Of a DNA stretch of 64,000 bases, positions 25,520 through 36,273 are shown in pieces. The notes below the pieces were generated by a model. It saw nothing but the letters and a program-made list of their open reading frames with translations, was not told the origin of the DNA and searched no databases. The stretch's first letter is position 1, and the number at the start of each line of letters is the position of its first letter. The DNA is from Streptomyces zingiberis. GTDB taxonomy: Bacteria; Actinomycetota; Actinomycetes; Streptomycetales; Streptomycetaceae. The position numbers and the translations under genes are program-made. Location of the stretch: assembly GCF_012034935.1 (NCBI RefSeq), contig NZ_JAATEN010000007.1, forward strand, positions 265,708 through 329,707, read 5' to 3'.

Positions 25520-25858
25520 TCAGCGGTTGTCGTAGGCCGTGCGAGCGGCGTCGATGTGGGGCACGTGCGTGATGCTCCATTCGAGCAGCGGCGCGGTGGC
25601 CTCGCGCAGGCTCCGGCCCATCGCGGTCAGTTCGTAGCTGACGTGCGGCGGCATGACGTTTCGGACGGTGCGCGTCAGGATCCCGTCGCGTTCGAGGTCG
25701 CGCAGCGTCACGGTGAGCATGCGCTGGCTGATGCCGTCGATGGCCCGCTTGAGCTCGGTGAAGCGCAACGGCCCGTCCTTGAGCATGCGCACGATCAGCA
25801 GCGCCCACTTGTCCCCGACGATCCCGAGGACTTCGCGGGCCTGGCACGGGTCCTGCAC
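25520..25858 (-). CDS. HxlR family transcriptional regulator
   Basis: 112 residues from the GTG at 25858 with AGGAGG 5 nt upstream. It has the conserved Cys near the start (QDPCQAREVLGIVGDKWALL) and the winged helix (LRFTELKRAIDGISQRMLTV, LRDLERDGILTR). HxlR proteins often sense redox state or electrophiles and control a divergent enzyme gene, here the hydrolase at 25977. Confidence 0.92.
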   Translation of the reverse strand: MQDPCQAREVLGIVGDKWALLIVRMLKDGPLRFTELKRAIDGISQRMLTVTLRDLERDGILTRTVRNVMPPHVSYELTAMGRSLREATAPLLEWSITHVPHIDAARTAYDNR

Positions 25859-25878
25859 GGTTACCTCCTGAGAACCGG

Positions 25879-25894
25879 GGCACCGAAAAGTGCC
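25879..25894. promoter_or_regulatory. Inverted repeat in HxlR/hydrolase divergent region
   Basis: GGCAC-cgaaaa-GTGCC lies 20 nt upstream of the HxlR start and about 80 nt before the hydrolase ATG. It is the clearest palindrome in the 118-bp divergent region, so it is a plausible HxlR site. Confidence 0.45.
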
Positions 25895-25976
25895 GTATTG
25901 CCCGGGGAGTGCCGCGGGGATCACGATGCTCGCGGTTACCAAAGCGTACCGAGGCACGAGGAGGAACCACGCCACC

Positions 25977-26723
25977 ATGACCACATTTCTCCTGATACAC
26001 GGCGCCTGGCACAACGGGCGGAGCTGGGACCGGGTGGTCCCGCTGCTGGAGGCGGCCGGGCACCGGGTGCTCGCGCCGTCGCTGACCGGCTACGGCGACA
26101 AGGCACACCTGCTGAGCCCCACGATCGGGCTCGGAACCCACATCGACGACGTCACCGGCCTGATCGAAGACGAGCACCTCGACGACGTCGTGCTCGTCGG
26201 GCACAGCTACGCCGGGATGGTCATCTCGGGAGCCGCCAACCGGGTCCCGAAGCGGATCGCGCATCTGGTGTTCCTCGACGCGATGGTCCCCGAGGACGGC
26301 GACACCGCTGTCGACGTCCTCCCTGTCACCCAGCAGCTCATCGACCTCGCCTTGGACGGCTGGCGGGTTCCGCCGATGCCCGAGCAGCCGCCGCCGCTCG
26401 GCTTGTTCGGCGTCACCGATCCCGACGACCTCGCCTGGTTGCGCTCGATGCTGTCGGACCAGCCGGTGGGGTGCCTGCGGGAGCCGGTCCGGCTGGACGA
26501 CCCGGCCGCGCGCACGATCCCGCGCACCCACATCCACTGCGTCGAGGGCCGGCCGGCAGACATCGCCCCGCGTCCCGTCCCGGCAGGCGAACGAGTACGC
26601 GAGCTGCCGACCGGCCACGACTGCATGATCACCATGCCCGTCGAACTCACCGCGCTGCTGCTCGAGACGGTCCAGAGGCCGCACACCTGGGTGTTCACCA
26701 GGAGTACCTGTGTGTCGGCGTAG
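25977..26723 (+). CDS. Alpha/beta hydrolase
   Basis: 248 residues. Oxyanion strand FLLIHGAWHNGRSW, nucleophile elbow VLVGHSYAGMV (Ser in G-x-S-x-G), and catalytic His in LPTGHDCMITMP. This is the EstA/salicylate-esterase-like subgroup of about 230-250 residues. Start ATG 25977 has GAGGAAC upstream. It diverges from the HxlR regulator, which probably induces it. Substrate unknown; the last 15 residues (RPHTWVFTRSTCVSA) look unusual and may be a changed end. Confidence 0.87.
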   Translation: MTTFLLIHGAWHNGRSWDRVVPLLEAAGHRVLAPSLTGYGDKAHLLSPTIGLGTHIDDVTGLIEDEHLDDVVLVGHSYAGMVISGAANRVPKRIAHLVFLDAMVPEDGDTAVDVLPVTQQLIDLALDGWRVPPMPEQPPPLGLFGVTDPDDLAWLRSMLSDQPVGCLREPVRLDDPAARTIPRTHIHCVEGRPADIAPRPVPAGERVRELPTGHDCMITMPVELTALLLETVQRPHTWVFTRSTCVSA

Positions 26724-26737
26724 CCCTCATCGTCAGG

Positions 26738-29075
<2,338 letters not shown>

Positions 29076-29705
29076 GACGTCCGCGCGCCCAAGGGCGGGC
29101 AGGGGGTGGCGGTCCGCCGTCCCCTGCCCACGCACGCGTACGGCACCGGCCGGCCGCCGTCACCCTGGTACCGCCTGATGCCCCGTCAGCACCCACAACA
29201 GCCCGGTTCCGCCGACGGGTTGACGGTGCCGGGGGGCGCCGTTACCGTGCCAGTGATCCGACATCTCGTGCACTGTTCGCAGTATCGAACCACCGCAGTA
29301 TCGAACCACCGCGGTGCCGAACCCTCGCGGTACCGAACCGGCGTACAGCTCCCCACGACGCTCCCGCCCCGGCCGCCGCCCACCCCGAGCGGTCCACGGA
29401 CCTCCCCGCGCCGCGCGGGGCCGAGGCGGAAACGGCGCCCGCCGCCCGGCACCGGAACCGCCCTTCCGGTGACGCCTCCGCGCGAGCGCTTCCGCATGCC
29501 CCGCACCGCCCCACCCCGCACCACACCCGCCCCGCCCGGGGCGCAGCCCCGGAGCACAGCTCGCCGCGGGCACCACCGCCCCGCACCACCGCCACGGGCC
29601 TCCCTCCCACGCCGTCACCCCGCCGGACGCGACGACCACCACCGGCCGGGGGACGAGGAGGCCCGGGACGGCCACCGCGCACGCCCCCACACCGAAGGAA
29701 GACCC
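29076..29705. promoter_or_regulatory. Long leader region of glycanase gene
   Basis: 630 nt without a supportable gene; the open frames are Pro/Arg-rich shadows. It contains the 16-bp tandem repeat at 29280-29341, which is likely part of the control region of the GH30 gene. The 3' half is C-rich and low complexity (CCCCGCACCACC type). Confidence 0.45.
29280..29341 (+). repeat. 16-bp tandem repeat, four units
   Basis: Units CAGTATCGAACCACCG (29280-29295), CAGTATCGAACCACCG (29296-29311), CGGTGCCGAACCCTCG (29312-29327) and CGGTACCGAACCGG (29328-29341). The first two are identical; the others keep the CGAACC core. Spacing of 16 bp places the cores on changing faces of the helix, so either a multi-site operator or simple slippage. 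Confidence 0.95.
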
Positions 29706-31028
29706 ATGACCTCTCACCGGAACACCTCCCCGCTCCCGGGCCCCGGATCTCCCCGCCGGAGGTCCGTGCTGGCGGCCATGGGCGCGTTACCCGTCCTCGC
29801 GGCGGCGCCCCCGGCCGCGGCGGCGGGCCGGGCGGAGTCCGCGGCGGGGACCGCGGAGGCCGCCGCCGCGGTGACCGTGAACCCGCTCGCCGCGCGCCAG
29901 ACGATCCGCGGCTTCGGCGGCATGACCCACGCGGCCTGGATCGGTGACCTGACGGCCGCCCAGCGGGACACCGCGTTCGGCAACGGCGAGGGGCAACTGG
30001 GATTCTCCGTGCTGCGCATCCCCGTCCCCGAGAACCAGGCGGACTGGAACCGGGACGTGGCGACGGCGCGGCGCGCGATCGAGCTCGGGGCGACCGTCAT
30101 CGCCTCCCCGTGGAACCCGCCCGCGCACATGACCGAGACCTTCGTCCGGGGCAGCCAGACCAACGCGAAACGTCTGCGGTACGACAGCTACGGCGCGTAC
30201 GCCCAGCACCTGAACGACTTCACCCGCCACCTGGGCAACAACGGCGTCAGCCTCTACGCGATCTCGGTGCAGAACGAGCCCGACTACGCGCACGACTGGA
30301 CGTGGTGGACCTCCGGCGAGATGGTCCGCTTCCTCCGGGAGAACGCCGGTTCGCTCAGCACCCGGGTCATCGCCCCGGAGTCCTTCCAGTACGTGAAGAG
30401 CTTCTCGGACCCGATCCTCAACGACTCCCAGGCGCTCGCCAACGTGGACATCCTCGGGGCCCACCTCTACGGCACACCGCCGCAGAACCTCCCCTACCCC
30501 CTCTTCCAGCAGCGGGGCGGCGGCAAGGAGCTGTGGATGACCGAGGTCTACCACCCCAACAGCTCCGACTCGGCGGACCTGTGGCCGCAGGCGCTCGACG
30601 TCGGGGAGCACATGCACCGCGCCCTGGTGGACGGCGGGTTCCAGGCCTACGTGTGGTGGTACATCCGGCGCGGTTACGGCCCCATGCGGGAGGACGGGCG
30701 CATCAGCAAGCGCGGTGCCTGCATGGCGCACTTCTCGAAGTACGTCCGCCCGGGACACGTACGGATCGACACGCCCGCGAACCCCCAGTCGGACCTCTAC
30801 GTCTCGGCGTACACGGGCGGTTCCCAGGTGGTCATCGTCGCCGTCAACAAGCGGGCGTCCACGGTGAGTCAGTCGTTCACCCTGGAGAACAGCAACGCGT
30901 CCGGCATGTCCTCCTGGGTGACGGACGCGGGCCGGACCCTGGCCTCCCAGGCGAGGATCCCGGTGTCGAACCGCACGTTCACCGCGCAGCTCCCGGCGCG
31001 CAGCGTGACCACCTTCGTCACGGCGTAG
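29706..31028 (+). CDS. Secreted GH30-family glycoside hydrolase
   Basis: 440 residues. A Tat-type signal (RRRSVLAAMGALPVLAAAPP with an alanine-rich cut region near residue 40) leads into a GH30 catalytic domain. The acid/base is Glu191 in SVQNEPDYAH and the nucleophile Glu280 in LWMTEVYHP. The layout after the barrel (VSAYTGGSQVVIVAVNK, ARSVTTFVT) is the side beta domain of this family. The subfamily 8 glucuronoxylanase group is the closest by eye, although the Arg that binds glucuronic acid was not checked. No carbohydrate-binding module. Confidence 0.9.
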   Translation: MTSHRNTSPLPGPGSPRRRSVLAAMGALPVLAAAPPAAAAGRAESAAGTAEAAAAVTVNPLAARQTIRGFGGMTHAAWIGDLTAAQRDTAFGNGEGQLGFSVLRIPVPENQADWNRDVATARRAIELGATVIASPWNPPAHMTETFVRGSQTNAKRLRYDSYGAYAQHLNDFTRHLGNNGVSLYAISVQNEPDYAHDWTWWTSGEMVRFLRENAGSLSTRVIAPESFQYVKSFSDPILNDSQALANVDILGAHLYGTPPQNLPYPLFQQRGGGKELWMTEVYHPNSSDSADLWPQALDVGEHMHRALVDGGFQAYVWWYIRRGYGPMREDGRISKRGACMAHFSKYVRPGHVRIDTPANPQSDLYVSAYTGGSQVVIVAVNKRASTVSQSFTLENSNASGMSSWVTDAGRTLASQARIPVSNRTFTAQLPARSVTTFVTA

Positions 31029-31182
31029 GGCGGCCGCCGCCCCGGGCCCGCGTCACCCGGCGGGCCTTGGGCGGGACACGCCCGGCCACTTCGCCGGGCG
31101 CGCCCCGCCCAGGTGCCCGGATCCGCCGCCGGGGAGAACCGCCGCACCCGGCGGGGCGCGCCGCCGCCCTCCCCGGGACGGG

Positions 31183-31240
31183 CCGGAGGGTCAGGGGATC
31201 CGGAGGGTCAGAGGGTCAGGGGATCCGGAGGGTCAGGGGA
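31183..31240. repeat. Direct repeats spanning the LuxR stop codon
   Basis: CCGGAGGGTCAGGGGAT occurs three times, one copy broken by an inserted GAGGGTCA piece. On the minus strand the TCA within the repeat supplies the TGA stop of the LuxR gene (31233), so repeat changes could alter the protein's end. Confidence 0.85.
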
Positions 31241-31571
31241 GCCGGCCGGCGCCCCGGGCCGCGGTCCCGCGCGCGAAGTTCCTCCAGGCGAAGCCGGTGA
31301 TCCCGGCCTGGAGACGTGACTCCACGTCCAGCTTGGTCAGGATCTGGGCCACATGGGCCTTGGCCGTGCGCTCGGTGATCCCGAGCTGGGTCGCGATGGT
31401 CCGGTTGGACGCGCCTCTCCCCAGTAACTGGAGGACGTCGAGTTCCCGTTCGGACAGCAGCCGCACGCGCGCCATCGCCACCTCCCAGCCCTCGTCGTGG
31501 AAGGGGGCCGGCTCCCATTCGGTGGCGAGGCCGGCGCGCGGGTTCAAGGTCTCCGTCTCTGCGGTGCTCAT
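31233..31571 (-). CDS. Orphan LuxR-type HTH protein
   Basis: 112 residues from the ATG at 31571 (AGGAACG upstream). There is no receiver domain: after about 35 residues comes the LuxR/GerE helix-turn-helix (LLSERELDVLQLLGRGASNR, TERTAKAHVAQILTKLDVES). A stand-alone GerE-type domain suggests a small developmental or antibiotic regulator that forms dimers. No target is evident; the 990-nt gap upstream may hold its control region. Confidence 0.82.
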   Translation of the reverse strand: MSTAETETLNPRAGLATEWEPAPFHDEGWEVAMARVRLLSERELDVLQLLGRGASNRTIATQLGITERTAKAHVAQILTKLDVESRLQAGITGFAWRNFARGTAARGAGRLP

Positions 31572-32562
31572 ACCGTTCCTGGGCTCCTTCGGCTGGTCCG
31601 GGGTGCTGCCGCGACGGCGGCTCCGGCGGGGGAGCCCTTCCGGCGTGGCGGGGCACGGGAGATCGAGCGTCCGCAGGCGGCCCGTCCTCCGGTGGCGCGG
31701 TCGCGCCGTCCCCGTCGGGGCCGTCGCGTCCGGCCGTGGGAAGGAAGGGGACACCGTCGCGGAACTCCCCGGCGCGGGAGGGCCGCTGCGGTCACGGTGT
31801 GCGGGCCGGCGTGCGGCCGGGCGTACGGCGGCGGACGGCGTTCGTCACCGGCCCGGTGGACCGCCACCGGCGGTCGCGTGGAGCCGCGACGGACCGCTCC
31901 ACGGCCCGTCCCGGAATATCAGGGGAATGCGCGCGTCAAGATTCTTCCGGTCGGCTGGCAGCATTTTCCTGTGAGCACATCCGTTCAGATCGCTTACAGA
32001 AACCGGCGGCACTTCCATGCGCGGGCGGCCGGGCGGAGACCGGCCGGTATTCCACGGAGATCCGAAATCCACGCCGGGCCCGGCTCCGGGAGAACGACCT
32101 GGCCCCCATCGGTGCCCGCGCGGGGCCGTCCCCCGCCCGGAGCGGCGCTCCCGGGACCGGGTCCCCGCCGGCCTGTCCCCTCCCGCCACCGTCCCCACGA
32201 GGCAGGGCGCGGCAGCGAGGGCGACCTGCGTGACGAGCCCCCGCAAGACGGAGCCGGCCACCGACGGCAACACGCGCATCGGAGCTGCAATTCCGTCCAT
32301 CACTTCACCCGAAAGCTACTCGACCCATTCCGTGACGGGCAACACCGGCTCCGGCATCTGAGAGGTCCGTACGGCGAAAACGCGCCACCGCGGCTCCCCC
32401 GCACCGGCCCGCAACACCGGGAATACGGAGAAGAAACATAAAGAGTTCGCGGACCCCCGGGAACCCGGAAAAGCGGCCCCCCGGCGGGGAAACACCCGGC
32501 AGGGGAATCTCCGGACGCCGGCGGTGCGGGGGAGGCGCGGGGGACGGCGCGCGGGCGGACGG
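31572..32562. other. Intergenic region, nothing supported
   Basis: About 990 nt between the LuxR start and the AzlD stop. Open frames here are Arg/Pro-rich and lack ribosome sites. The segment at 31915-32010 (GGAATATCAGGGGAATG to TTACAGAAACC) is relatively AT-rich and may hold the LuxR promoter. I see no RNA gene or long hairpin. Confidence 0.5.
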
Positions 32563-32892
32563 TCAGGGGACCCCGGCGAGCCGCAGCAGGGCCGCCGTAC
32601 CGGCCGCCGCGAGGACGACGACGAGGAACGGCGCCCTGCGCCAGGCCAGCACGCCACCGACCAGGACGCCGGCCGGCCGGGCGGGCCCGGCGAAACCGTT
32701 CCCCTCCGCGAGCGCCGCCGTCACCGTCAGCGCGGCGAGCAGGACCACCGCCGAGACCTCCAGCAGCTTCTCGGCCCGTTCCGGGAACGTGACCCTGGCC
32801 CGCAGGGCCGGCCCCGCGAACCGGAGGAGGAAGGTCCCGGCCACCAGGGCCGCCATCGCCACCAGCGCCGGCACCACCGGCACCCCGCTCAA
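32563..32892 (-). CDS. azlD: Branched-chain amino acid exporter small subunit
   Basis: 109 residues, four hydrophobic segments, with the AzlD hallmark FLLRFAGPALRARVTFPERA and L..V......G.....R.AP. The TTG start overlaps the AzlC stop as TTGA. It works with AzlC as a two-component exporter of branched-chain amino acids. Confidence 0.9.
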   Translation of the reverse strand: MSGVPVVPALVAMAALVAGTFLLRFAGPALRARVTFPERAEKLLEVSAVVLLAALTVTAALAEGNGFAGPARPAGVLVGGVLAWRRAPFLVVVLAAAGTAALLRLAGVP

Positions 32893-33572
32893 CGCCGGGC
32901 TCCTTCCGGCGTCTTGACGGTGAACAGCGGCAGCGCGGCCAGGGCGACCAGCACCGGCAGCCCCGCCGGGAGGAACGGGGTGACGGCCAGCGCCAGCGCG
33001 GCCCCGGCCAGCACGGTCCGCCGCACGGCCCGCTCCTTCAGGGCGGGCAGGATCAGCGCCAGGATCACCGCCGGGAACATGGCGTCCAGGCCGAGGGCCC
33101 CGGTGTCCTCGACGACACCGCCGAGCAGCGCGCCGAGCGCCGCCCCGATGGGCCAGCAGGCCAGGATGCCCAGGCCACAGGCCCAGTAGGCCGCCCGCTT
33201 CCGCCCCGCGCCCTCCTGGGCGATCGCGAAGACGACCGTCTCGTCGTTCATGAGGTGGGTGCCGAGGAGTCTGCGCCAGCCCCGGCCGAGCACATCCGGA
33301 ACCGCCAGCCCGAACGGCAGATGACGGGCGTTGACCAGCAGCCCCGCCAGCAGCGCGGCGATCGGGCTGCCGCCGGCCGCGATGATCCCGACGAAGAGGA
33401 ATTCCGACGAGGCGGCGAGGACGAGCGCCCCCATCACCACGGGGAACCACCACGGAAACCCTGAGGTGACCGCGATGGCGCCGTACGAGACACCGATGAC
33501 CCCGACCGCCAGGCAGACGAGCGCGATGTCGCGCAGCAGGTCTCCCCCCAGCGTTTTCCACAACGAACGCAT
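32889..33572 (-). CDS. azlC: Branched-chain amino acid exporter large subunit
   Basis: 227 residues with about seven membrane segments and the AzlC motifs DIALVCLAVGVIGVSYGAIA, SSEFLFVGIIAAGGS, LLVNARHLPFG and HLMNDETVVFA. ATG 33572; a few residues upstream are in frame. Divergent from the XRE-cupin regulator. Nearby genes use branched-chain amino acids (IlvE in the cluster at 35 kb), so a supply or detoxification role is possible. Confidence 0.92.
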   Translation of the reverse strand: MRSLWKTLGGDLLRDIALVCLAVGVIGVSYGAIAVTSGFPWWFPVVMGALVLAASSEFLFVGIIAAGGSPIAALLAGLLVNARHLPFGLAVPDVLGRGWRRLLGTHLMNDETVVFAIAQEGAGRKRAAYWACGLGILACWPIGAALGALLGGVVEDTGALGLDAMFPAVILALILPALKERAVRRTVLAGAALALAVTPFLPAGLPVLVALAALPLFTVKTPEGARR

Positions 33573-33596
33573 GGCGTTTATACTGAACGGACGCCC

Positions 33597-33618
33597 GGCG
33601 TTCGTCAAGCCGAACGCC
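33597..33618. promoter_or_regulatory. Perfect palindrome between azlC and regulator
   Basis: GGCGTTCG-tcaagc-CGAACGCC, an 8-6-8 inverted repeat in the 69-bp divergent region. The TATAC/GTATA element at 33578-33583 next to it looks like a -10 box. Very likely the site of the XRE-cupin protein. Confidence 0.75.
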
Positions 33619-33641
33619 CCGACCGCTGGAGCGAACACCCC

Positions 33642-34211
33642 GTGCCCGACGCCGACCCCGCTTTCAAGGCGCCCCTCGACCTGATCGCCGCCTCCCTGCG
33701 GGCCGAACGCGCGCGGGCGGGGCTCTCCCTCACCGAGGTCGCCCGCCGGGCCGGGCTGGCCAAGTCCACCCTGTCCCACCTGGAGTCGGGTGCCGGGAAT
33801 CCGAGCCTGGAGACGCTGTGGGCGCTCTGCGTGGCCCTGGAGATCCCGTTCTCGCGGCTGCTGGCCACGCCCCGGCCGCAGGTCCAGGTGATCCGCGCGG
33901 GAGAGGGGCCGGCCGTCGGCGCCGCCCAGAGCGACTACCGGGCGACCCTCCTCTCCGCCTCGCCCCCCGGGGTCCGGCGGGACGTCTACAGCATCGCCGC
34001 CGAGCCGGGCCCGCAGCGCTCCTCCGCCCCGCACCTGCCCGGAGTGGTGGAGCACGTCGTGATCAGCGCGGGCCGGGCCCGGGTGGGCACCGCCGACGAG
34101 CCGGTGGAGGTCCGCCCGGGCGACTACGTCTGCTATCCGGCCGACATCCCGCACGTCTTCCAGGCGCTGGAGCCCGGCACCCGCGCGGTGCTCGTCTCGG
34201 AACACCGCTGA
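33642..34211 (+). CDS. XRE family regulator with cupin domain
   Basis: 189 residues from the GTG at 33642. Helix-turn-helix at about 17-70 (AGLSLTEVARRAGLAKSTLS, HLESGAGNPSLETLW), then a cupin barrel (HLPGVVEHVVISAGRARVG, VRPGDYVCYPADIPHVFQAL). This design commonly controls divergent AzlCD or similar export genes, with the cupin binding an amino acid. It faces AzlC across a palindrome. Confidence 0.92.
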   Translation: MPDADPAFKAPLDLIAASLRAERARAGLSLTEVARRAGLAKSTLSHLESGAGNPSLETLWALCVALEIPFSRLLATPRPQVQVIRAGEGPAVGAAQSDYRATLLSASPPGVRRDVYSIAAEPGPQRSSAPHLPGVVEHVVISAGRARVGTADEPVEVRPGDYVCYPADIPHVFQALEPGTRAVLVSEHR

Positions 34212-34250
34212 GGGCCCGGCCCCGCCGCGGCGCCCGGGACGGGGGCGGGC

Positions 34251-34979
34251 TCAGTGCCCCATGCCCAGGCCGCCGTCCACCGGCAGGACCGCCCCGGTGA
34301 TGTAGGCGGCGTCCCCGGAGGCGAGGAACCGCACCGCCGCCGCCACCTCCGCCGGCCGGGCACCGCGCCCCGCGGGGACCTTGTCCAGCACCGCGGCCCG
34401 CTGCCGCTCGGTCAGCGCCCCGGTCATGGCGGTCTCGACGAACCCCGGCGCCACCACGTTGCAGGTGATCCCCCGGGAGCCGAACTCCCGGGCCACCGAC
34501 CGCGCGAAGCCGACCAGGCCGGCCTTGGCGGCGGCGTAGTTGCTCTGCCCCGCCGCGCCGAGCAGGGCGACCGCGGAGGAGATCAGCACGATCCGCCCGC
34601 GCCGCGCCTGCACCATCTCCTCGGCGGCCCGCCTGACCACCCGGAAGACCCCGGTCAGATTGGTGTCCAGCACGTCCGCGAAGTCCCGCTCGGTCATCCG
34701 CAGCAGCAGCCGGTCCCGGGTGATCCCGGCGTTGGCCACCAGGACCTCCACCGGGCCGTGCGCGGCCTCCACCTCCTTGTACGCGCGCTCCACCTGAGCG
34801 GCGTCGGTGACGTCACAGGTCACGGCGGCGCAACCGAGCCGCGTCGCCGCGGGGGGCGGCTCGCCCGTCCGGTACGTCAGCGCGACCCTGTCCCCGGCCT
34901 CCGCGAACTCCCGGGCGACGGCGAGGCCGATGCCCCGGTTCCCCCCTGTCACCAGGACCGAACGGCTCATCTCTGTCAC
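34251..34979 (-). CDS. fabG: 3-oxoacyl-ACP reductase
   Basis: 242 residues, classical SDR: NAD(P) motif TGGNRGIG at residues 11-18, NAG at about 87, Ser in ISSAVALLGAAGQSNYAAAK with catalytic YxxxK, and the end VLPVDGGLGMGH. It would reduce a beta-ketoacyl-ACP made by the FabH/FabF pair of the same cluster. GTG 34979 has AAGGGAA upstream; ATG three codons later is possible. Last gene of the minus-strand run that starts at FabH. Confidence 0.92.
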   Translation of the reverse strand: MTEMSRSVLVTGGNRGIGLAVAREFAEAGDRVALTYRTGEPPPAATRLGCAAVTCDVTDAAQVERAYKEVEAAHGPVEVLVANAGITRDRLLLRMTERDFADVLDTNLTGVFRVVRRAAEEMVQARRGRIVLISSAVALLGAAGQSNYAAAKAGLVGFARSVAREFGSRGITCNVVAPGFVETAMTGALTERQRAAVLDKVPAGRGARPAEVAAAVRFLASGDAAYITGAVLPVDGGLGMGH

Positions 34980-35025
34980 GCTTCCCTTCTCCGCCGGGTG
35001 TCCGCACCCGGTCCGGCCGTCCCGG

Positions 35026-36108
35026 TCAGGCGATCTTGTGGACCCAGCCGAACGGGTCCGGCCGCGTTCCGGACTGGATGCCCGTCAGCTCCTCGCGCAG
35101 CCGCGAGGTGACCGGGCCGGGCACCCCGCCGCCAACCGTCCAGTCGCCGTCCGCGCTCCGGACCGAGCCGACCGGCGTGATCATCGATGAGGTGCCGCAG
35201 GAGAACACCTCGGTCAGCGCGCCCGACTCGGCGTCGGCCCGCCACTCCTCCACCCCGACCTTCCCCTCCTCGGCCCGGTAGCCGAGTTCGGCCGCCAGCG
35301 CCAGCACCGAGTCCCGGGTGACGCCCGCCAGCAGCGTGCCCGACAGCTCCGGGGTGACCAGCGTCCGGCCGTAGACGAAGAACAGGTTGCTGGTGCCCAT
35401 CTCGTCCACGAAGCGGCGCTCCACCGGGTCCAGCCACACCACCTGGTCGCACCCCTTCTCCCGGGCCTGCGCCTGCGCCACCAGGGTGCCCGCGTAGTTG
35501 CCGCCGCACTTGGCCTCACCGGTGCCGCCGGGGGCCGCCCGCGCGTAGTCCTGGGAGAGCCACACCGTGAGCGGCTTCGCCCCGGCCGTGAAGTAGGAGG
35601 CGGCCGGTGAGGCGATCACCATGAACCGGTAGGCGGCCGACGGCCCGTAGAAGCCGATCGTGTACTGCGTGGCGATCATGAAGGGCCGCAGATACAGACT
35701 GTGCCCGGGCCGGTCCGGGACCCACGCCCGGTCGGCCGAGACCAGCAGTTCCAGCGCCGCCACGAAGGTGTCCTCCGGCAGCGCCGGCATGGCCATCCGC
35801 GCGGCGGACCGGTTGAACCGGGCCGCGTTGGCGTACGGGCGGAAGGTCACCACCGTGCCGTCCGGACGCCGGTACGCCTTCATCCCCTCGAATACCTCCT
35901 GCCCGTAGTGGAACACCTGGGCCGACGGGTCGAGCACCAGCGGACCGTACGGGTGCAGCCGGGCGTCGTGCCAGCCCCGCTCCCGCTGCCAGTCGATGCT
36001 GATCATGTGGTCGGTGAACACCTCCCCGAAGGCGGGCGACCGCAGCAGAGCCGACCGCTCCGCGGCGGGCCGCGGGACGGCCGGCTCGGTGGTGAAGGTG
36101 AGGGTCAT
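35026..36108 (-). CDS. ilvE: Branched-chain amino acid aminotransferase
   Basis: 360 residues, fold-type IV PLP enzyme. Motifs: YGQEVFEGMKAYRRPDG, the catalytic Lys in GEAKCGGNYAGTLVAQ, and ERRFVDEMGTSNLFFVY. It interconverts Leu/Ile/Val with their 2-oxo acids. Inside a FabH/FabF cluster it may provide branched 2-oxo acids that become acyl-CoA starters, or add the amine of the product. Spacing to FabG downstream is 46 nt. Confidence 0.95.
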   Translation of the reverse strand: MTLTFTTEPAVPRPAAERSALLRSPAFGEVFTDHMISIDWQRERGWHDARLHPYGPLVLDPSAQVFHYGQEVFEGMKAYRRPDGTVVTFRPYANAARFNRSAARMAMPALPEDTFVAALELLVSADRAWVPDRPGHSLYLRPFMIATQYTIGFYGPSAAYRFMVIASPAASYFTAGAKPLTVWLSQDYARAAPGGTGEAKCGGNYAGTLVAQAQAREKGCDQVVWLDPVERRFVDEMGTSNLFFVYGRTLVTPELSGTLLAGVTRDSVLALAAELGYRAEEGKVGVEEWRADAESGALTEVFSCGTSSMITPVGSVRSADGDWTVGGGVPGPVTSRLREELTGIQSGTRPDPFGWVHKIA

Positions 36109-36179
36109 GGGCGCTCTCCGGGGCAGGGGTTCGGGGACTTCGGCGACGGGAGACCTTCGGCCGGGGCTCTTCCGCGAGG

Positions 36180-36262
36180 GCTCCGGCGGGCCCGGCGGCA
36201 GCTCCGGCGGGGCTCCGGCGGAATTCCGGCAGGACTCCGGCGGGACTCCGGGAAAGGTAGTC
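36180..36262. repeat. Imperfect CTCCGGCGG repeats between ilvE and pccB
   Basis: CTCCGGCGGG-type units (gctccggcggg, gctccggcgga, attccggcagga, ctccggcggga, ctccgggaaa) recur every 11-16 nt in the gap between the two genes. Similar low-complexity GC runs fill the gaps at 37867-38095 and 42880-42968. Confidence 0.7.
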
Positions 36263-36273
36263 CGGCATCCGGC

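Noticed and set aside
29280..29341. Tandem repeat as a CRISPR array
   Set aside because: Units are 16 bp with no spacers between them.
31572..32562. Search for a tRNA or small RNA gene in the large gap
   Set aside because: No cloverleaf-like arms, CCA end or strong hairpin could be found by eye.
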